Assembly (NCBI GenBank): GCA_035263025.1
Contig: DATFRR010000247.1
Span: 1-25,561 of the forward strand
Length of the DNA stretch: 25,561 nucleotides
Direction of reading: 5' to 3'
Source of the DNA: DASQPR01 sp035263025
GTDB lineage: Bacteria; Actinomycetota; Actinomycetes; Mycobacteriales; Micromonosporaceae
Part shown: positions 7,890 through 14,688 of the stretch, in pieces
Position numbering within the stretch: position 1 is the stretch's first letter
How the letters are laid out: each line of letters begins with the position of its first letter
Notes under the pieces: model-generated
What the model was told of the DNA's origin: nothing
Database searches by the model: none
The model's input: the letters and a program-made list of their open reading frames with translations, nothing else
Program-made: the position numbers and the translations under genes

Positions 7890-8714
7890 ATGCTGACGCA
7901 GGCCGCCGACGGTGTGCTGATCCACCAGAGCGACTTCATCGAAAGCAACGCAGTCGTCGTGCAGGGCGCGGCCGGCGCATTGCTCATCGACGCGGGGATA
8001 ACCGACGACGAAATGGTCACCATTGCGGACGATCTTGATAGGTTGGGCCAGCCCGTCGTGGCAGGGTTCGCCACGCATCCACATTGGGATCACGTGCTCT
8101 GGAACGCCAAGCTCGGCGGGGTATCCCGCTACGGTACGGCCCGGTGCGCGGCCGACATCCGAGCCTTTCTATCGGACGCGCATTGGCGGGAGCACATCGC
8201 ATCGGCGTTGCCGCCGGAGATCGACGTACCCCTGGACCTACTGGGTCTCATCACCGGCCTGCCCACTGAGGCGACACAGATTCCATGGGACGGTCCCAAG
8301 ATCCGGATCATCGAGCATCAAGCGCACGCTCCCGGCCATGCGGCACTGCTGATCGAGGCTCGCAGGGTTCTCGTCGCTGGCGACATGCTCTCTGATGTCT
8401 TGATTCCGATGCTTGACTCGAGCGCCGCTGACCCAATAGAGGACTACCTCGCCGCGCTGCGGTTGCTCGAGAGCGTGGCGGACGACGTCGATGTTCTCGT
8501 CCCTGGCCACGGTTCGGTCTGCGGAGCCGACCAGTTGCGCGCACGGATCGAGGCGGATCGGGCGTACGTGCTCGCCTTGCGTGACGGCCGTGTTCTCAAT
8601 GACCCGCGGGTTGGCCCATCGGCCAAGCCCGGCTGGGAGTGGGTAAGCGATGTGCACAATGGGCAACTCGAGCGCCTCGCCCAACGAAGCGAACGTAACG
8701 AGACAGCCCGATAG
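7890..8714 (+). CDS. Metallo-beta-lactamase-fold hydrolase
   Basis: The 274-residue protein starts at ATG 7890, seven bases after GCGAGG. The family binds one or two metal ions and hydrolyses esters, thioesters, lactams or phosphoesters. Ligand motifs appear in order: THPHWDHVLW (62-71; His63, His65, Asp67, His68), APGHAALL (147-154; His150), VAGDML (162-167; Asp165) and LVPGHGSV (203-210; His207). This is a complete two-metal site. The N-terminal strands NAVVVQGAAGALLIDAG also fit. The first motif begins HPHWDH, as in broad glyoxalase II-like and lactonase-like members. The spacer between motifs 1 and 2 holds a helical insert (about 88-130). No signal peptide is visible. It diverges from the MocR-type regulator gene across the candidate operator cluster, which suggests that regulator controls it. 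The substrate is unknown. Confidence 0.88.
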   Translation: MLTQAADGVLIHQSDFIESNAVVVQGAAGALLIDAGITDDEMVTIADDLDRLGQPVVAGFATHPHWDHVLWNAKLGGVSRYGTARCAADIRAFLSDAHWREHIASALPPEIDVPLDLLGLITGLPTEATQIPWDGPKIRIIEHQAHAPGHAALLIEARRVLVAGDMLSDVLIPMLDSSAADPIEDYLAALRLLESVADDVDVLVPGHGSVCGADQLRARIEADRAYVLALRDGRVLNDPRVGPSAKPGWEWVSDVHNGQLERLAQRSERNETAR

Positions 8715-8728
8715 AGACGGCCCGTCTC
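8714..8728 (+). terminator. Hairpin at the end of the MBL-fold gene
   Basis: GAGACGG-C-CCGTCTC begins at the last base of the stop codon, a perfect inverted repeat of 7-base arms that can fold as a 5-bp stem with a 5-base loop. No T-run follows, as is common in high-GC actinobacteria. It lies between convergent genes, so it could act on both. Confidence 0.4.
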
Positions 8729-8757
8729 CCGCGCCGTCCATGCCGGTACGCGTCGGG

Positions 8758-9048
8758 TCAGCGCCGGCGGGCGCCGTGGCTCGCGAGCAAATCGGAATCC
8801 GTCGCGTACGGGCTGCCGAGCAGGTTGACGCCGATCGACTGCTCCCCGCCGAAAACGCCCCGCTCCGCCACCGGCGGATCCTGGCTACCCATCACGTCCC
8901 CCGGCGACGGATCGGGGCCGCCCAGCAGGTCGTCCTCGGGCGGCAAGATGTCCGGGCCGCCCAACAGGCCCCACTGCCGGCCGGAGCCGCGCACGTCGTG
9001 CTCGTACAGGTCGCCGGCTCGATCGACTGTATCCACTCGTGTTTGCAT
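8758..9048 (-). CDS. Small repeat protein with LLGGPD-like motifs, unknown function
   Basis: I do not recognise this 96-residue protein. ATG 9048 follows GGGGGGAG at a good distance, and after the first ten codons nearly all third bases are G or C, so it looks genuinely coding. The first 26 residues are charged (DTVDRAGDLYEHDVRGSG). The rest is built from a six-residue motif, two hydrophobic residues then small/Gly residues and often Pro-Asp: LLGGPD (28-33), LLGGPD (41-46), VMGSQD (52-57), VFGGEQ (65-70), LLGSPY (76-81) and LLASHG (87-92). Spacings are 13, 11, 13, 11 and 11 residues. It ends in ARRR. No Cys, signal peptide or membrane segment is seen. Such a layout suggests a disordered protein presenting repeated short binding motifs. 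It could also be a multi-core peptide precursor, though no maturation enzymes are adjacent. It lies between the MBL-fold gene (convergent) and a tRNA gene. Confidence 0.7.
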   Translation of the reverse strand: MQTRVDTVDRAGDLYEHDVRGSGRQWGLLGGPDILPPEDDLLGGPDPSPGDVMGSQDPPVAERGVFGGEQSIGVNLLGSPYATDSDLLASHGARRR

Positions 9049-9071
9049 CGTCGCTCCCCCCAAAATCGGCG

Positions 9072-9117
9072 ACGATCTTGCACGCCATCACGCTCGGCGC
9101 ACAAAACGATCTTGCGC
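9072..9117. repeat. Repeated ACGATCTTGC boxes upstream of the small repeat-protein gene
   Basis: ACGATCTTGC occurs at 9072-9081 and again at 9106-9115, 34 bases apart, 24-68 bases upstream of the small gene's ATG. The second copy lies within GCGCA-11-TGCGC (9097-9117). The placement suits an operator or promoter element. CGATCTTGCACGCC (9073-9086) recurs at 9428-9441, but that copy is coding in DNA polymerase IV and may be chance. Confidence 0.3.
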
Positions 9118-9250
9118 ATAGTCTGAGCACAGGTGTATCACAGGAACGTTACGCGTCCGCCGGCCGCAGACGTGGACGATCCGAAGAACCTTCCGGTACG
9201 AGCGCTTCGCCTACCGCTACACGTCCGGTCATCCGAGCACTTACGAACGG

Positions 9251-9324
9251 TGGGCCGGGCGGGACTCGAACCCGCGACCGAGGGATTATGAGTCCCCTGC
9301 TCTAACCGGCTGAGCTACCGGCCC
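9251..9324 (-). tRNA. tRNA with CAU anticodon, probably tRNA-Ile2 (lysidine type)
   Basis: A 74-base cloverleaf reads on the minus strand. The acceptor stem is GGGCCGG with CCGGCCC, and the discriminator is A (9251). The D-arm contains TAGCTCAGCCGGTTAGAGCA and the T-arm contains GGTTCGAGTCC. The anticodon loop CTCATAA puts CAT at 9288-9290. CCA is not encoded (the genome continues CCG). A CAU anticodon may belong to initiator Met, elongator Met or Ile2. C4-G69 and C5-G68 pairs and the GGTCGC variable region resemble Ile2, whose C34 is changed to lysidine by TilS so that it reads AUA. The first acceptor pair G1-C72 and the D-arm rule against initiator tRNA. A possible -10 box, GATAGT, lies at 9363-9368 (minus) without a convincing -35. 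Elongator Met remains the alternative. Confidence 0.9.
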
Positions 9325-9399
9325 GCGGTGCGAAGCTTACCGAGCGGCCCGATTGACTCACGACTATCGTGCGCGTCGGCGTTTGTCGTACACGTGTTC

Positions 9400-9405
9400 T
9401 AAGCT
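9400..9405 (+). promoter_or_regulatory. Candidate -10 box for leaderless DNA polymerase IV transcript
   Basis: TAAGCT (TANNNT pattern) ends six bases before the ATG at 9412. No ribosome site is present in the intervening bases or just upstream, so transcription may start at the ATG itself. No good -35 is seen 17-18 bases upstream. Confidence 0.3.
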
Positions 9406-9411
9406 TGAACC

Positions 9412-10602
9412 ATGCGAGCCGCGGCCGCGATCTTGCACGCCGACCTGGATTCGTTCTACGCGTCGGTGGAGCAGCGCGACGACCCGAGGTTGCGTGGCCG
9501 GCCGGTTGTCGTCGGCGGCGGAGTCGTGCTGGCGGCGAGCTACGAGGCGAAGGCCTTCGGCATCAAGACCGCGATGGGCGGCCGCATGGCGCGTCTGCTG
9601 TGCCCCGACGTTGTCGTCGTGCAGCCGCGCATGTCGGCTTACTCCGACGCGAGCAAGGCGGTCTTCGAGGTGTTCCGCGACACCACACCGCTCGTCGAGG
9701 GCATCTCGATCGACGAGGCGTTCCTCGACGTCGCTGGCTTGCACCGCATCAGCGGTACACCAACCGATATCGCCACTCGACTGCGGAGCGAGGTGCAGCG
9801 GCGCGTCGGCCTGCCGATCACGGTCGGCGTCGCGCGCACGAAGTTTCTCGCCAAGGTGGCGAGCCGTGTCGCGAAGCCGGATGGCCTCCTCGTCGTGGAG
9901 CCCGACGAGGAGGTTGCCTTCCTGCATCCGCTTCCGGTCGAACGCCTTTGGGGGGTCGGTGACGTCACCGCCGGCAAGCTTCACGAGCACGGCATCCGGA
10001 CGGTCGCGCAGGTTTCCCGCATCGGTGAGCCGGCTCTGATCGCGATCCTCGGTGTTGCGGCGGGACGACAGCTGCATGCGCTGTCGCACAACCGTGATCC
10101 GAGACCGGTGCAGGTCGGCAAGCGGCGCGGGTCGATCGGCTCGCAGCGCGCGATCGGATGGCGGCCACACACGCCGGAGGAGATCGACGCCACGCTCGCC
10201 GGTCTCGTCGATCGCGTGACCCGTCGCATGCGCGCGGCCGGCCGACCGGGTCGCACCGTCATGCTGCGACTGCGTTTCGAGGACTTCGGCCGCGCCACGC
10301 GCTCCCGCACGCTGCTGCGCGCGACCGTCCAGACGCAGACCATCCTCGACACCGCGCGTGGGCTGCTCGCCGAGGCGCAGCCATTGATCGCCAGCCGCGG
10401 CATCACGCTGGTTGGCATCTCCGTCGCCAACCTCGGCCGAACCGATTGGATTCAACCGGAGCTGCCGTTCGACAAACACAACAACGGCGAGCTTGACGCC
10501 GCGCTCGATGCGATCCGCGACAAGTTCGGCACCGCGTCGGTCAACCGGGCGGTGCTGATTGGCCGCGACCCCGGCCTCACCGTTCCGCTGCTACCCGACT
10601 GA
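9412..10602 (+). CDS. dinB: DNA polymerase IV (Y-family translesion polymerase)
   Basis: The 396-residue protein starts at ATG 9412, which lacks a ribosome site and may be leaderless. Y-family polymerases copy damaged DNA with low fidelity. The catalytic acids are in place: Asp11 in HADLDSFYASVE and Asp101-Glu102 in GISIDEAFLDV. Tyr16 is the steric-gate position that excludes ribonucleotides. The palm/fingers region continues with VGVARTKFLAKVASRVAKPDG (138-158), then a helix-hairpin-helix (LWGVGDVTAGKLHEHGI, 179-195). The little-finger domain spans about 240-340. QPELPF at 348-353, close to the C-terminus, fits a sliding-clamp binding motif of the QLxLF kind. Length and motifs match an intact enzyme. 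No actinobacterial SOS box (GAAC-N4-GTTC) is seen at the promoter, so it may not be LexA controlled. It diverges from the tRNA gene. Confidence 0.95.
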   Translation: MRAAAAILHADLDSFYASVEQRDDPRLRGRPVVVGGGVVLAASYEAKAFGIKTAMGGRMARLLCPDVVVVQPRMSAYSDASKAVFEVFRDTTPLVEGISIDEAFLDVAGLHRISGTPTDIATRLRSEVQRRVGLPITVGVARTKFLAKVASRVAKPDGLLVVEPDEEVAFLHPLPVERLWGVGDVTAGKLHEHGIRTVAQVSRIGEPALIAILGVAAGRQLHALSHNRDPRPVQVGKRRGSIGSQRAIGWRPHTPEEIDATLAGLVDRVTRRMRAAGRPGRTVMLRLRFEDFGRATRSRTLLRATVQTQTILDTARGLLAEAQPLIASRGITLVGISVANLGRTDWIQPELPFDKHNNGELDAALDAIRDKFGTASVNRAVLIGRDPGLTVPLLPD

Positions 10603-10611
10603 CGTGGGCGC

Positions 10612-11295
10612 TCACGGATCCCGGCCCTGCCAGGTTGTCACGCACGCCTCGTTGCCCTCGACGTCGGCGAGCACCCAGAAGCTCGGCGCGCGCAGATCCG
10701 ACACGAGTGTCCCGCCCGCGTCGAGCGCCGCCTGAACGCGCCGCGGAGCTTCGTCGTGGGACACCGACACGTCGAAGTGGATGCGGTTGCGCTGCGGCCG
10801 CGGCGCGTCCATCTGCTGAAACCAGATCGCTGGCCCGTGACCGAGCGGATCGACGATCGGATCGCGCGGCCCGTTGCGATCAGCCTCGTCCGCGTAGGCC
10901 ATGACGGCCTTCCAGAACGGTCGGATCGCCGGAATGTCCAGCGCGTCGATGCCCAGCTCGATCAGCTGCACTGACCGAACACCGCCAACATCCGGCACGG
11001 TCGCCAGCCCGGCCGCCGCGACCACGTCGGAGATCCGCATCGCGATCTCGATGTCGCGCCCGGTCATTTCCGCGTCGCGCAACGTCTGCACGCCGACGAT
11101 CAGCGCACCCGGCCGTACGTCCAACCGCAAGTGCTCGTCGGCGTCCGGCCCGATCGCATCGACCAGCTGCGCGGCCAGCGCGGCCGCCTGCGAGATCGAG
11201 TCGACGCGTACCACGGAACAGAGCACGGCGAGCACGTATCGCCAACCCGCCGCGCTCGTCGCATCGGATATCGCCTGCCGCGTCAGCTTCTCCAT
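10612..11295 (-). CDS. Fusion of degenerate pterin-4a-carbinolamine dehydratase domain and glyoxalase-like (VOC) domain
   Basis: The 227-residue protein starts at ATG 11295, five bases after GGGAG. Residues 1-97 follow the pterin-4a-carbinolamine dehydratase (PCD/DCoH) pattern: LTRQAISDATSAAGWRY, a central strand, and TGRDIEIAMRISDVVAAAG (78-96). The active-site histidines of true PCDs are mostly replaced. The HH pair becomes Glu54-His55 (DEHLRLDV), and the THE/THD histidine becomes Leu72 (QTLRDAEMT). Dehydratase activity is therefore doubtful. Residues about 106-225 are a Glyoxalase_6-type VOC domain with GPAIWFQQMD, NRIHFDVSV and FWVLADVEGNEACV. His173 and Glu214 fit the usual metal or ligand positions. 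The combination occurs in other actinobacteria as far as I recall, without a known reaction. The gene is convergent with DNA polymerase IV, separated by nine bases. A ligand-binding or dioxygenase-like role is possible but unproven. Confidence 0.8.
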   Translation of the reverse strand: MEKLTRQAISDATSAAGWRYVLAVLCSVVRVDSISQAAALAAQLVDAIGPDADEHLRLDVRPGALIVGVQTLRDAEMTGRDIEIAMRISDVVAAAGLATVPDVGGVRSVQLIELGIDALDIPAIRPFWKAVMAYADEADRNGPRDPIVDPLGHGPAIWFQQMDAPRPQRNRIHFDVSVSHDEAPRRVQAALDAGGTLVSDLRAPSFWVLADVEGNEACVTTWQGRDP

Positions 11296-11405
11296 CGTCG
11301 CTCCCGCCTGATCGGCTCGCCGAGACCGTGGAACCGTACCGCCCGGCACCGACACGCGCCGACCACGGCACCCAGCAACCGGCGTGCGCCGCGACAATGA
11401 TCGGC

Positions 11406-12224
11406 ATGTCCGACGAGCCCGCCGACTCACACGTGCTGCAGAACGATCCACACCGTCGCATCGAACGACGCGGTGACACCGTGTGGCGGCCGATGCATCC
11501 GTGGTCGCCGGCGGTGCATGACCTGCTGGCGCACCTCGCATCGGTCGACTTCCCGGCACCCCGCCTGCTCGATGTGGTTGGCGACCGTGAGGTGTTGACA
11601 TATCTGGCGGGCGACAGCGGACCGGACGGATGGGCGCACGTCATCCCGGAACAGGGGCTTCGGGCGTTCGCGCGACTCGTTCGTGACTATCACGACGCGG
11701 TCGCGTCGTTCACCACGGCCAAGATCTTTTACACGGGTACGCCGATGGCCTCCGACGACATCGTCTGCCATGGCGACATCGGGCCGTGGAACGCGGTGTT
11801 CCGCGACGGCGTTCCGGTGGGGCTGATCGACTTCGACTACGCACGCCCCGCGCCGGTACGGTTTGACATCGCGTACGCACTGCAATACGTCGCGCCGTTC
11901 CGCGACGACGAAGACTGCACCCGATGGCTGCGCTATCCGGACGTCCCGGATCGGCTGCGCCGCATGGCGGTGTTTGTCGACGAGTACGGCGCCGATGCGA
12001 TCGGCGGCCCGACCGATCTCGCGAGCCTCGCCGCATCGGTGATCGACGTGCAGCGCGAGATCCTGGCCAGCGACGAGCGATTCGCGGCCGCCGGCGTCGA
12101 GCCGCAGCGGACATGGGTAGCCGAGGGTCTCGCCGACAAGCAGCGTGCCAGGATCGCATGGAGCGAGGCCTTTGTACGCTCGGCCGGGCTGGGTGCCGAC
12201 GGGACCGAACGCGTCACGCGTTGA
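11406..12224 (+). CDS. APH-family small-molecule phosphotransferase
   Basis: The 272-residue protein starts at ATG 11406; ATG 11397 is the alternative. GACAAT (11393-11398) ends seven bases before the chosen ATG and no ribosome site is visible, so the mRNA may be leaderless. The C-lobe has the complete catalytic signature of aminoglycoside phosphotransferase and choline-kinase relatives: CHGDIGPWNAVF (121-132; His122, Asp124, Asn129) and GLIDFDYARPAP (139-150; Asp142 for Mg2+). It contrasts with the residue-depleted kinase-like protein at 4226-5299. Compared with typical APH enzymes the N-lobe is short (about 1-75: DTVWRPMHPWSPAVHDLL, LDVVGDREVLTYLAGD), and the ATP-binding lysine is not obvious. 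It probably phosphorylates a small hydroxylated compound. Resistance to an antibiotic cannot be inferred. Its last 11 bases overlap the end of the convergent reductase gene. Confidence 0.85.
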   Translation: MSDEPADSHVLQNDPHRRIERRGDTVWRPMHPWSPAVHDLLAHLASVDFPAPRLLDVVGDREVLTYLAGDSGPDGWAHVIPEQGLRAFARLVRDYHDAVASFTTAKIFYTGTPMASDDIVCHGDIGPWNAVFRDGVPVGLIDFDYARPAPVRFDIAYALQYVAPFRDDEDCTRWLRYPDVPDRLRRMAVFVDEYGADAIGGPTDLASLAASVIDVQREILASDERFAAAGVEPQRTWVAEGLADKQRARIAWSEAFVRSAGLGADGTERVTR

Positions 12225-13431
12225 TGTCGATCCGCCGTAGGTCGGAGTGCTTCTGCAGATACGTACGGATGGCGATGAGCGCGGCGATCCCGTCACCGAC
12301 GGCGGCACCGAGTTGCTTCGTGGCACCGGCGCGTACGTCGCCGGCCGCGAAAACACCAGGCATGCTCGTGGCGAACATGCCGTCCGTCACGACGAACTTC
12401 CATGGGTCCAGCGCTACGGCGTCACCGAGCCACCCCGAGTTCGGGTCGAGTCCGATGAAGACGAACGCGGCCGCCGCGTCGTAGGTGGTCTCGGCGCCCG
12501 ATCCGTCGCGCGTCGCCACGGAGACGAGTCGGGTGCCGTCCACGTGTTTGCGGGACAGGCCGGTGATCTCGGTGTTCAGATGTACGCGCATCTTCGGGTG
12601 CTCGGTCACCTTGTCCTGCAACAGCTTCGAGGCACGCAGCCGCGGCCCGCGCTCGAGCACCGTGACGTGGTCGGCGAATTCGGTGAGGAACAGCCCTTCC
12701 TCCAGCGCCGAGTTGCCGCCGCCGATCACCACGAGGTCCTTCGCACCGCGGTAGAACGGCCCGTCGCAGGTCGCGCAGAAATGCACGCCGGCGCCGATCA
12801 AGTCGTCCTCCCCCGCCACACCGAGCCGCCGGTACGACGAACCGGTCGCTACGAGCACGGCCGGCGCCGCGACGTGTTGTCCGGTCGCGAACGTGACACA
12901 GGCCTCGTCGCCATCGCGTTCGACTCCGGTGACCTCGACCGCCGATAGCAGCTCGACGCCGTAGCGCCGGGCCTGCGCGATGAATCGGTCGGCCAGCTCG
13001 CCGCCCTTCACACCGTCCGGAAAGCCCGGGTAGTTGTCGATGCGTTCGGTGACACCGGCTTGCCCGCCGAGGCCCGACTTGTCGACCACCAGTGTCTCGA
13101 TGCCCTCCCGAGCCGCGTAGATCGCCGCCGCCAGACCGGTCGGACCACCGCCGACGATGACCAGGTCGTACGTGCGGCGCATCGCCTCGAGCGTCAGCCC
13201 GAGCTTGCGCGCCAACTCGTCGTTGCCCGGCTCGACCAGGTGGCTGCCGTCGGGGAAGACGATCGTCGGAATGGAACGGCCACCGTTCTGCAGCTGCTCG
13301 ACGTAGGCCAACCCGTCCGCGTCCTCGTCGATATCCACGAACCGGTAGGCCACCCGGTGCTCGGCGAGGAACTTCTTGGCGCGGCGGCAATCCGGGCACC
13401 ACGGTGCGCCGTACACAGTCAGGTCCGACAT
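12214..13431 (-). CDS. Glutaredoxin/mycoredoxin-thioredoxin reductase fusion
   Basis: The 405-residue protein starts at ATG 13431. Upstream codons remain open for 38 more residues but are not protein-like. Residues 1-about 80 are a glutaredoxin-fold domain: LTVYGAPWCPDCRRAKKFL, with CPDC at 12-15, and GRSIPTIVFPDG carrying the cis-Pro. Residues 88-405 are a low-molecular-weight thioredoxin reductase: FAD motif DLVIVGGGPTGLAAAIYAA (89-107), the redox dithiol CATC at 219-222 in HFCATCDGPFY, NADPH motif LVVIGGGNSALEEGLF (233-248) and the C-terminal FAD motif GVFAAGDVR. Electrons could pass from NADPH through FAD and CATC to the fused CPDC disulfide. Such fusions are known in actinobacteria. TGATGCT just upstream might be the -10 of a leaderless promoter. 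It is cytosolic and overlaps the phosphotransferase gene tail to tail. Confidence 0.92.
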   Translation of the reverse strand: MSDLTVYGAPWCPDCRRAKKFLAEHRVAYRFVDIDEDADGLAYVEQLQNGGRSIPTIVFPDGSHLVEPGNDELARKLGLTLEAMRRTYDLVIVGGGPTGLAAAIYAAREGIETLVVDKSGLGGQAGVTERIDNYPGFPDGVKGGELADRFIAQARRYGVELLSAVEVTGVERDGDEACVTFATGQHVAAPAVLVATGSSYRRLGVAGEDDLIGAGVHFCATCDGPFYRGAKDLVVIGGGNSALEEGLFLTEFADHVTVLERGPRLRASKLLQDKVTEHPKMRVHLNTEITGLSRKHVDGTRLVSVATRDGSGAETTYDAAAAFVFIGLDPNSGWLGDAVALDPWKFVVTDGMFATSMPGVFAAGDVRAGATKQLGAAVGDGIAALIAIRTYLQKHSDLRRIDINA

Positions 13432-13562
13432 GCGCACAGCATCACACGACGCCGCTACCGACCGCCATGACCTCCACGACTCGTTGAGTGTCCACTGTGG
13501 GCGTTCGTCCGATACACTCCCGGACGCTTTCGGCCCGACCGTCATTTACGTGAGGAGCGTCC

Positions 13563-14135
13563 ATGCCACTGTTCTTCCGGATCCGCCTGTTCGTACCCGC
13601 GTTGGCCCTGGCGTTGGCTGCATGCGGCGGTGGCGGCGCGTCCCCCGGCTCGGCGGCGGCCAACGCTGGCGCGAACCCACCCGCGAACGGTGCGACGGCC
13701 GGAGCCAGCGCTGCGACGCCGCCGTCCAGCGGCTCGGGCCCGAACGCCTGCGCGATCGTCACCACGGCGCAGCTACAGCAGGCGACCGGGACGACGTTCG
13801 CGGCTGGCCAGTCGAAGCCGTCCCTGATCGGTGGCTCCACGTGCAACTTCTTCGCGACGACAGGTGCCGGTGACGGCTCCGTGGTCGTGCAGGTGACGCC
13901 CCAGCCGGACCTCTACTTCCCGAAGAGCAACGACGCGTCGTTCAACGACCTCGTGCCGCTCACCGCGCCGGCCGACCGCGGATGGGTCACGAAACCCGAT
14001 CCGAGCGACGACAGCTACGGGCACATCCTCGTGGTGCGCAACGGCGTCGGCGTGGACATCGCGATCTTGTCCGCGAAGTCCGTCACACTCGACGGCGAGC
14101 AGGCGCTGGCGAGCTCGATCGCAAGCCAGCTCTGA
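13563..14135 (+). CDS. Secreted lipoprotein, DUF3558-like
   Basis: The 190-residue protein starts at ATG 13563, five bases after GAGGAG. A lipoprotein signal peptide is clear: positive start (FRIRLF), hydrophobic stretch VPALALALA and lipobox LAAC with Cys21 as the acylated residue. A low-complexity Ala/Gly/Pro/Ser linker (22-60) would span the cell wall. The compact domain (61-190) has Cys63 and Cys94 in NACAIVTTAQLQQATG and GSTCNFFA, which may form a disulfide. It ends with LDGEQALASSIASQL. This resembles DUF3558-type actinobacterial lipoproteins, which I recognise only loosely; function unknown. TACACT at 13513-13518 is a possible -10 box. It diverges from the reductase gene and is convergent with the DUF3040 gene. 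Confidence 0.85.
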   Translation: MPLFFRIRLFVPALALALAACGGGGASPGSAAANAGANPPANGATAGASAATPPSSGSGPNACAIVTTAQLQQATGTTFAAGQSKPSLIGGSTCNFFATTGAGDGSVVVQVTPQPDLYFPKSNDASFNDLVPLTAPADRGWVTKPDPSDDSYGHILVVRNGVGVDIAILSAKSVTLDGEQALASSIASQL

Positions 14136-14192
14136 GATATGCGGACGCGAGCCAGCATTGCCCATCGGGACAGCGACGCGCCGGTCGGGAGA

Positions 14193-14489
14193 TCAGCAGC
14201 GCCAGGTGCGGGTGCGCCCTCGGCGTACGCGCCGGACGACGCGGACCGTGCCGTACGCGATCACCGTGGCCGCACCTACGCCGGCCAAGATCTCGGCCGG
14301 AAGCCACAGTCCGAGCACGACGGTGACCGTGGTCGCGACGATCCAGGCGACAAGTCCCGCGAACCACACCACGGGCAGCCGGCGCACCGGCTTCGCCAAG
14401 CCACGCATGACGAGGACGAAACGCGGGTCCTCCAACGCCAACTGTTGTTCGATGTCGGCAAGTTCCCGCCGTTCGCGTTCGCTGAGCAT
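14193..14489 (-). CDS. DUF3040 small membrane protein
   Basis: A 98-residue protein starting at ATG 14489, six bases after AAGGGG. In-frame codons upstream are open but not family-like. The N-terminal motif LSERERRELADIEQQLALEDPRF (2-24) is the hallmark of DUF3040, a family confined largely to actinobacteria. Two hydrophobic segments follow, about 39-60 (PVVWFAGLVAWIVATTVTVVLG) and 62-81, then an Arg-rich tail (VRRVRRGRTRTWRC) that should stay in the cytoplasm. Function of the family is unknown. It is the last gene of the minus-strand series beginning with the glycosyltransferase, 199 bases after the RecQ gene, so it may have its own promoter. Confidence 0.88.
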   Translation of the reverse strand: MLSERERRELADIEQQLALEDPRFVLVMRGLAKPVRRLPVVWFAGLVAWIVATTVTVVLGLWLPAEILAGVGAATVIAYGTVRVVRRVRRGRTRTWRC

Positions 14490-14688
14490 CGCCAGCCCCT
14501 TTGATCTGTCCACCCGCTCGACGCTGCGCCGGCTCCGGGGCACCCATGGCGCCCTACCCTCGTCGTCGGCATCGAAACGCCGCTGGCCCACACCGGCCAG
14601 GATTGGCGTTCGGCCCGCCCCGGTCACCGCGCCCAGTCGCCGCGCCCGGTGGCCCGGGTCGCCGGCTGCCGCCGCGCACGGCCCTCGG

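Noticed and set aside
9325..9411. LexA/SOS box upstream of DNA polymerase IV
   Set aside because: Only GTTC-7-GAAC is present, the opposite arrangement to the actinobacterial GAAC-N4-GTTC box.
8714..9411. Genomic island boundary at the tRNA gene
   Set aside because: No integrase, no second copy of the tRNA 3' end and no change in base composition are visible in the window.
9364..10479. Minus-strand open frame of 371 codons opposite DNA polymerase IV
   Set aside because: DNA polymerase IV is unambiguous on the plus strand, and this frame shows typical mirror composition.
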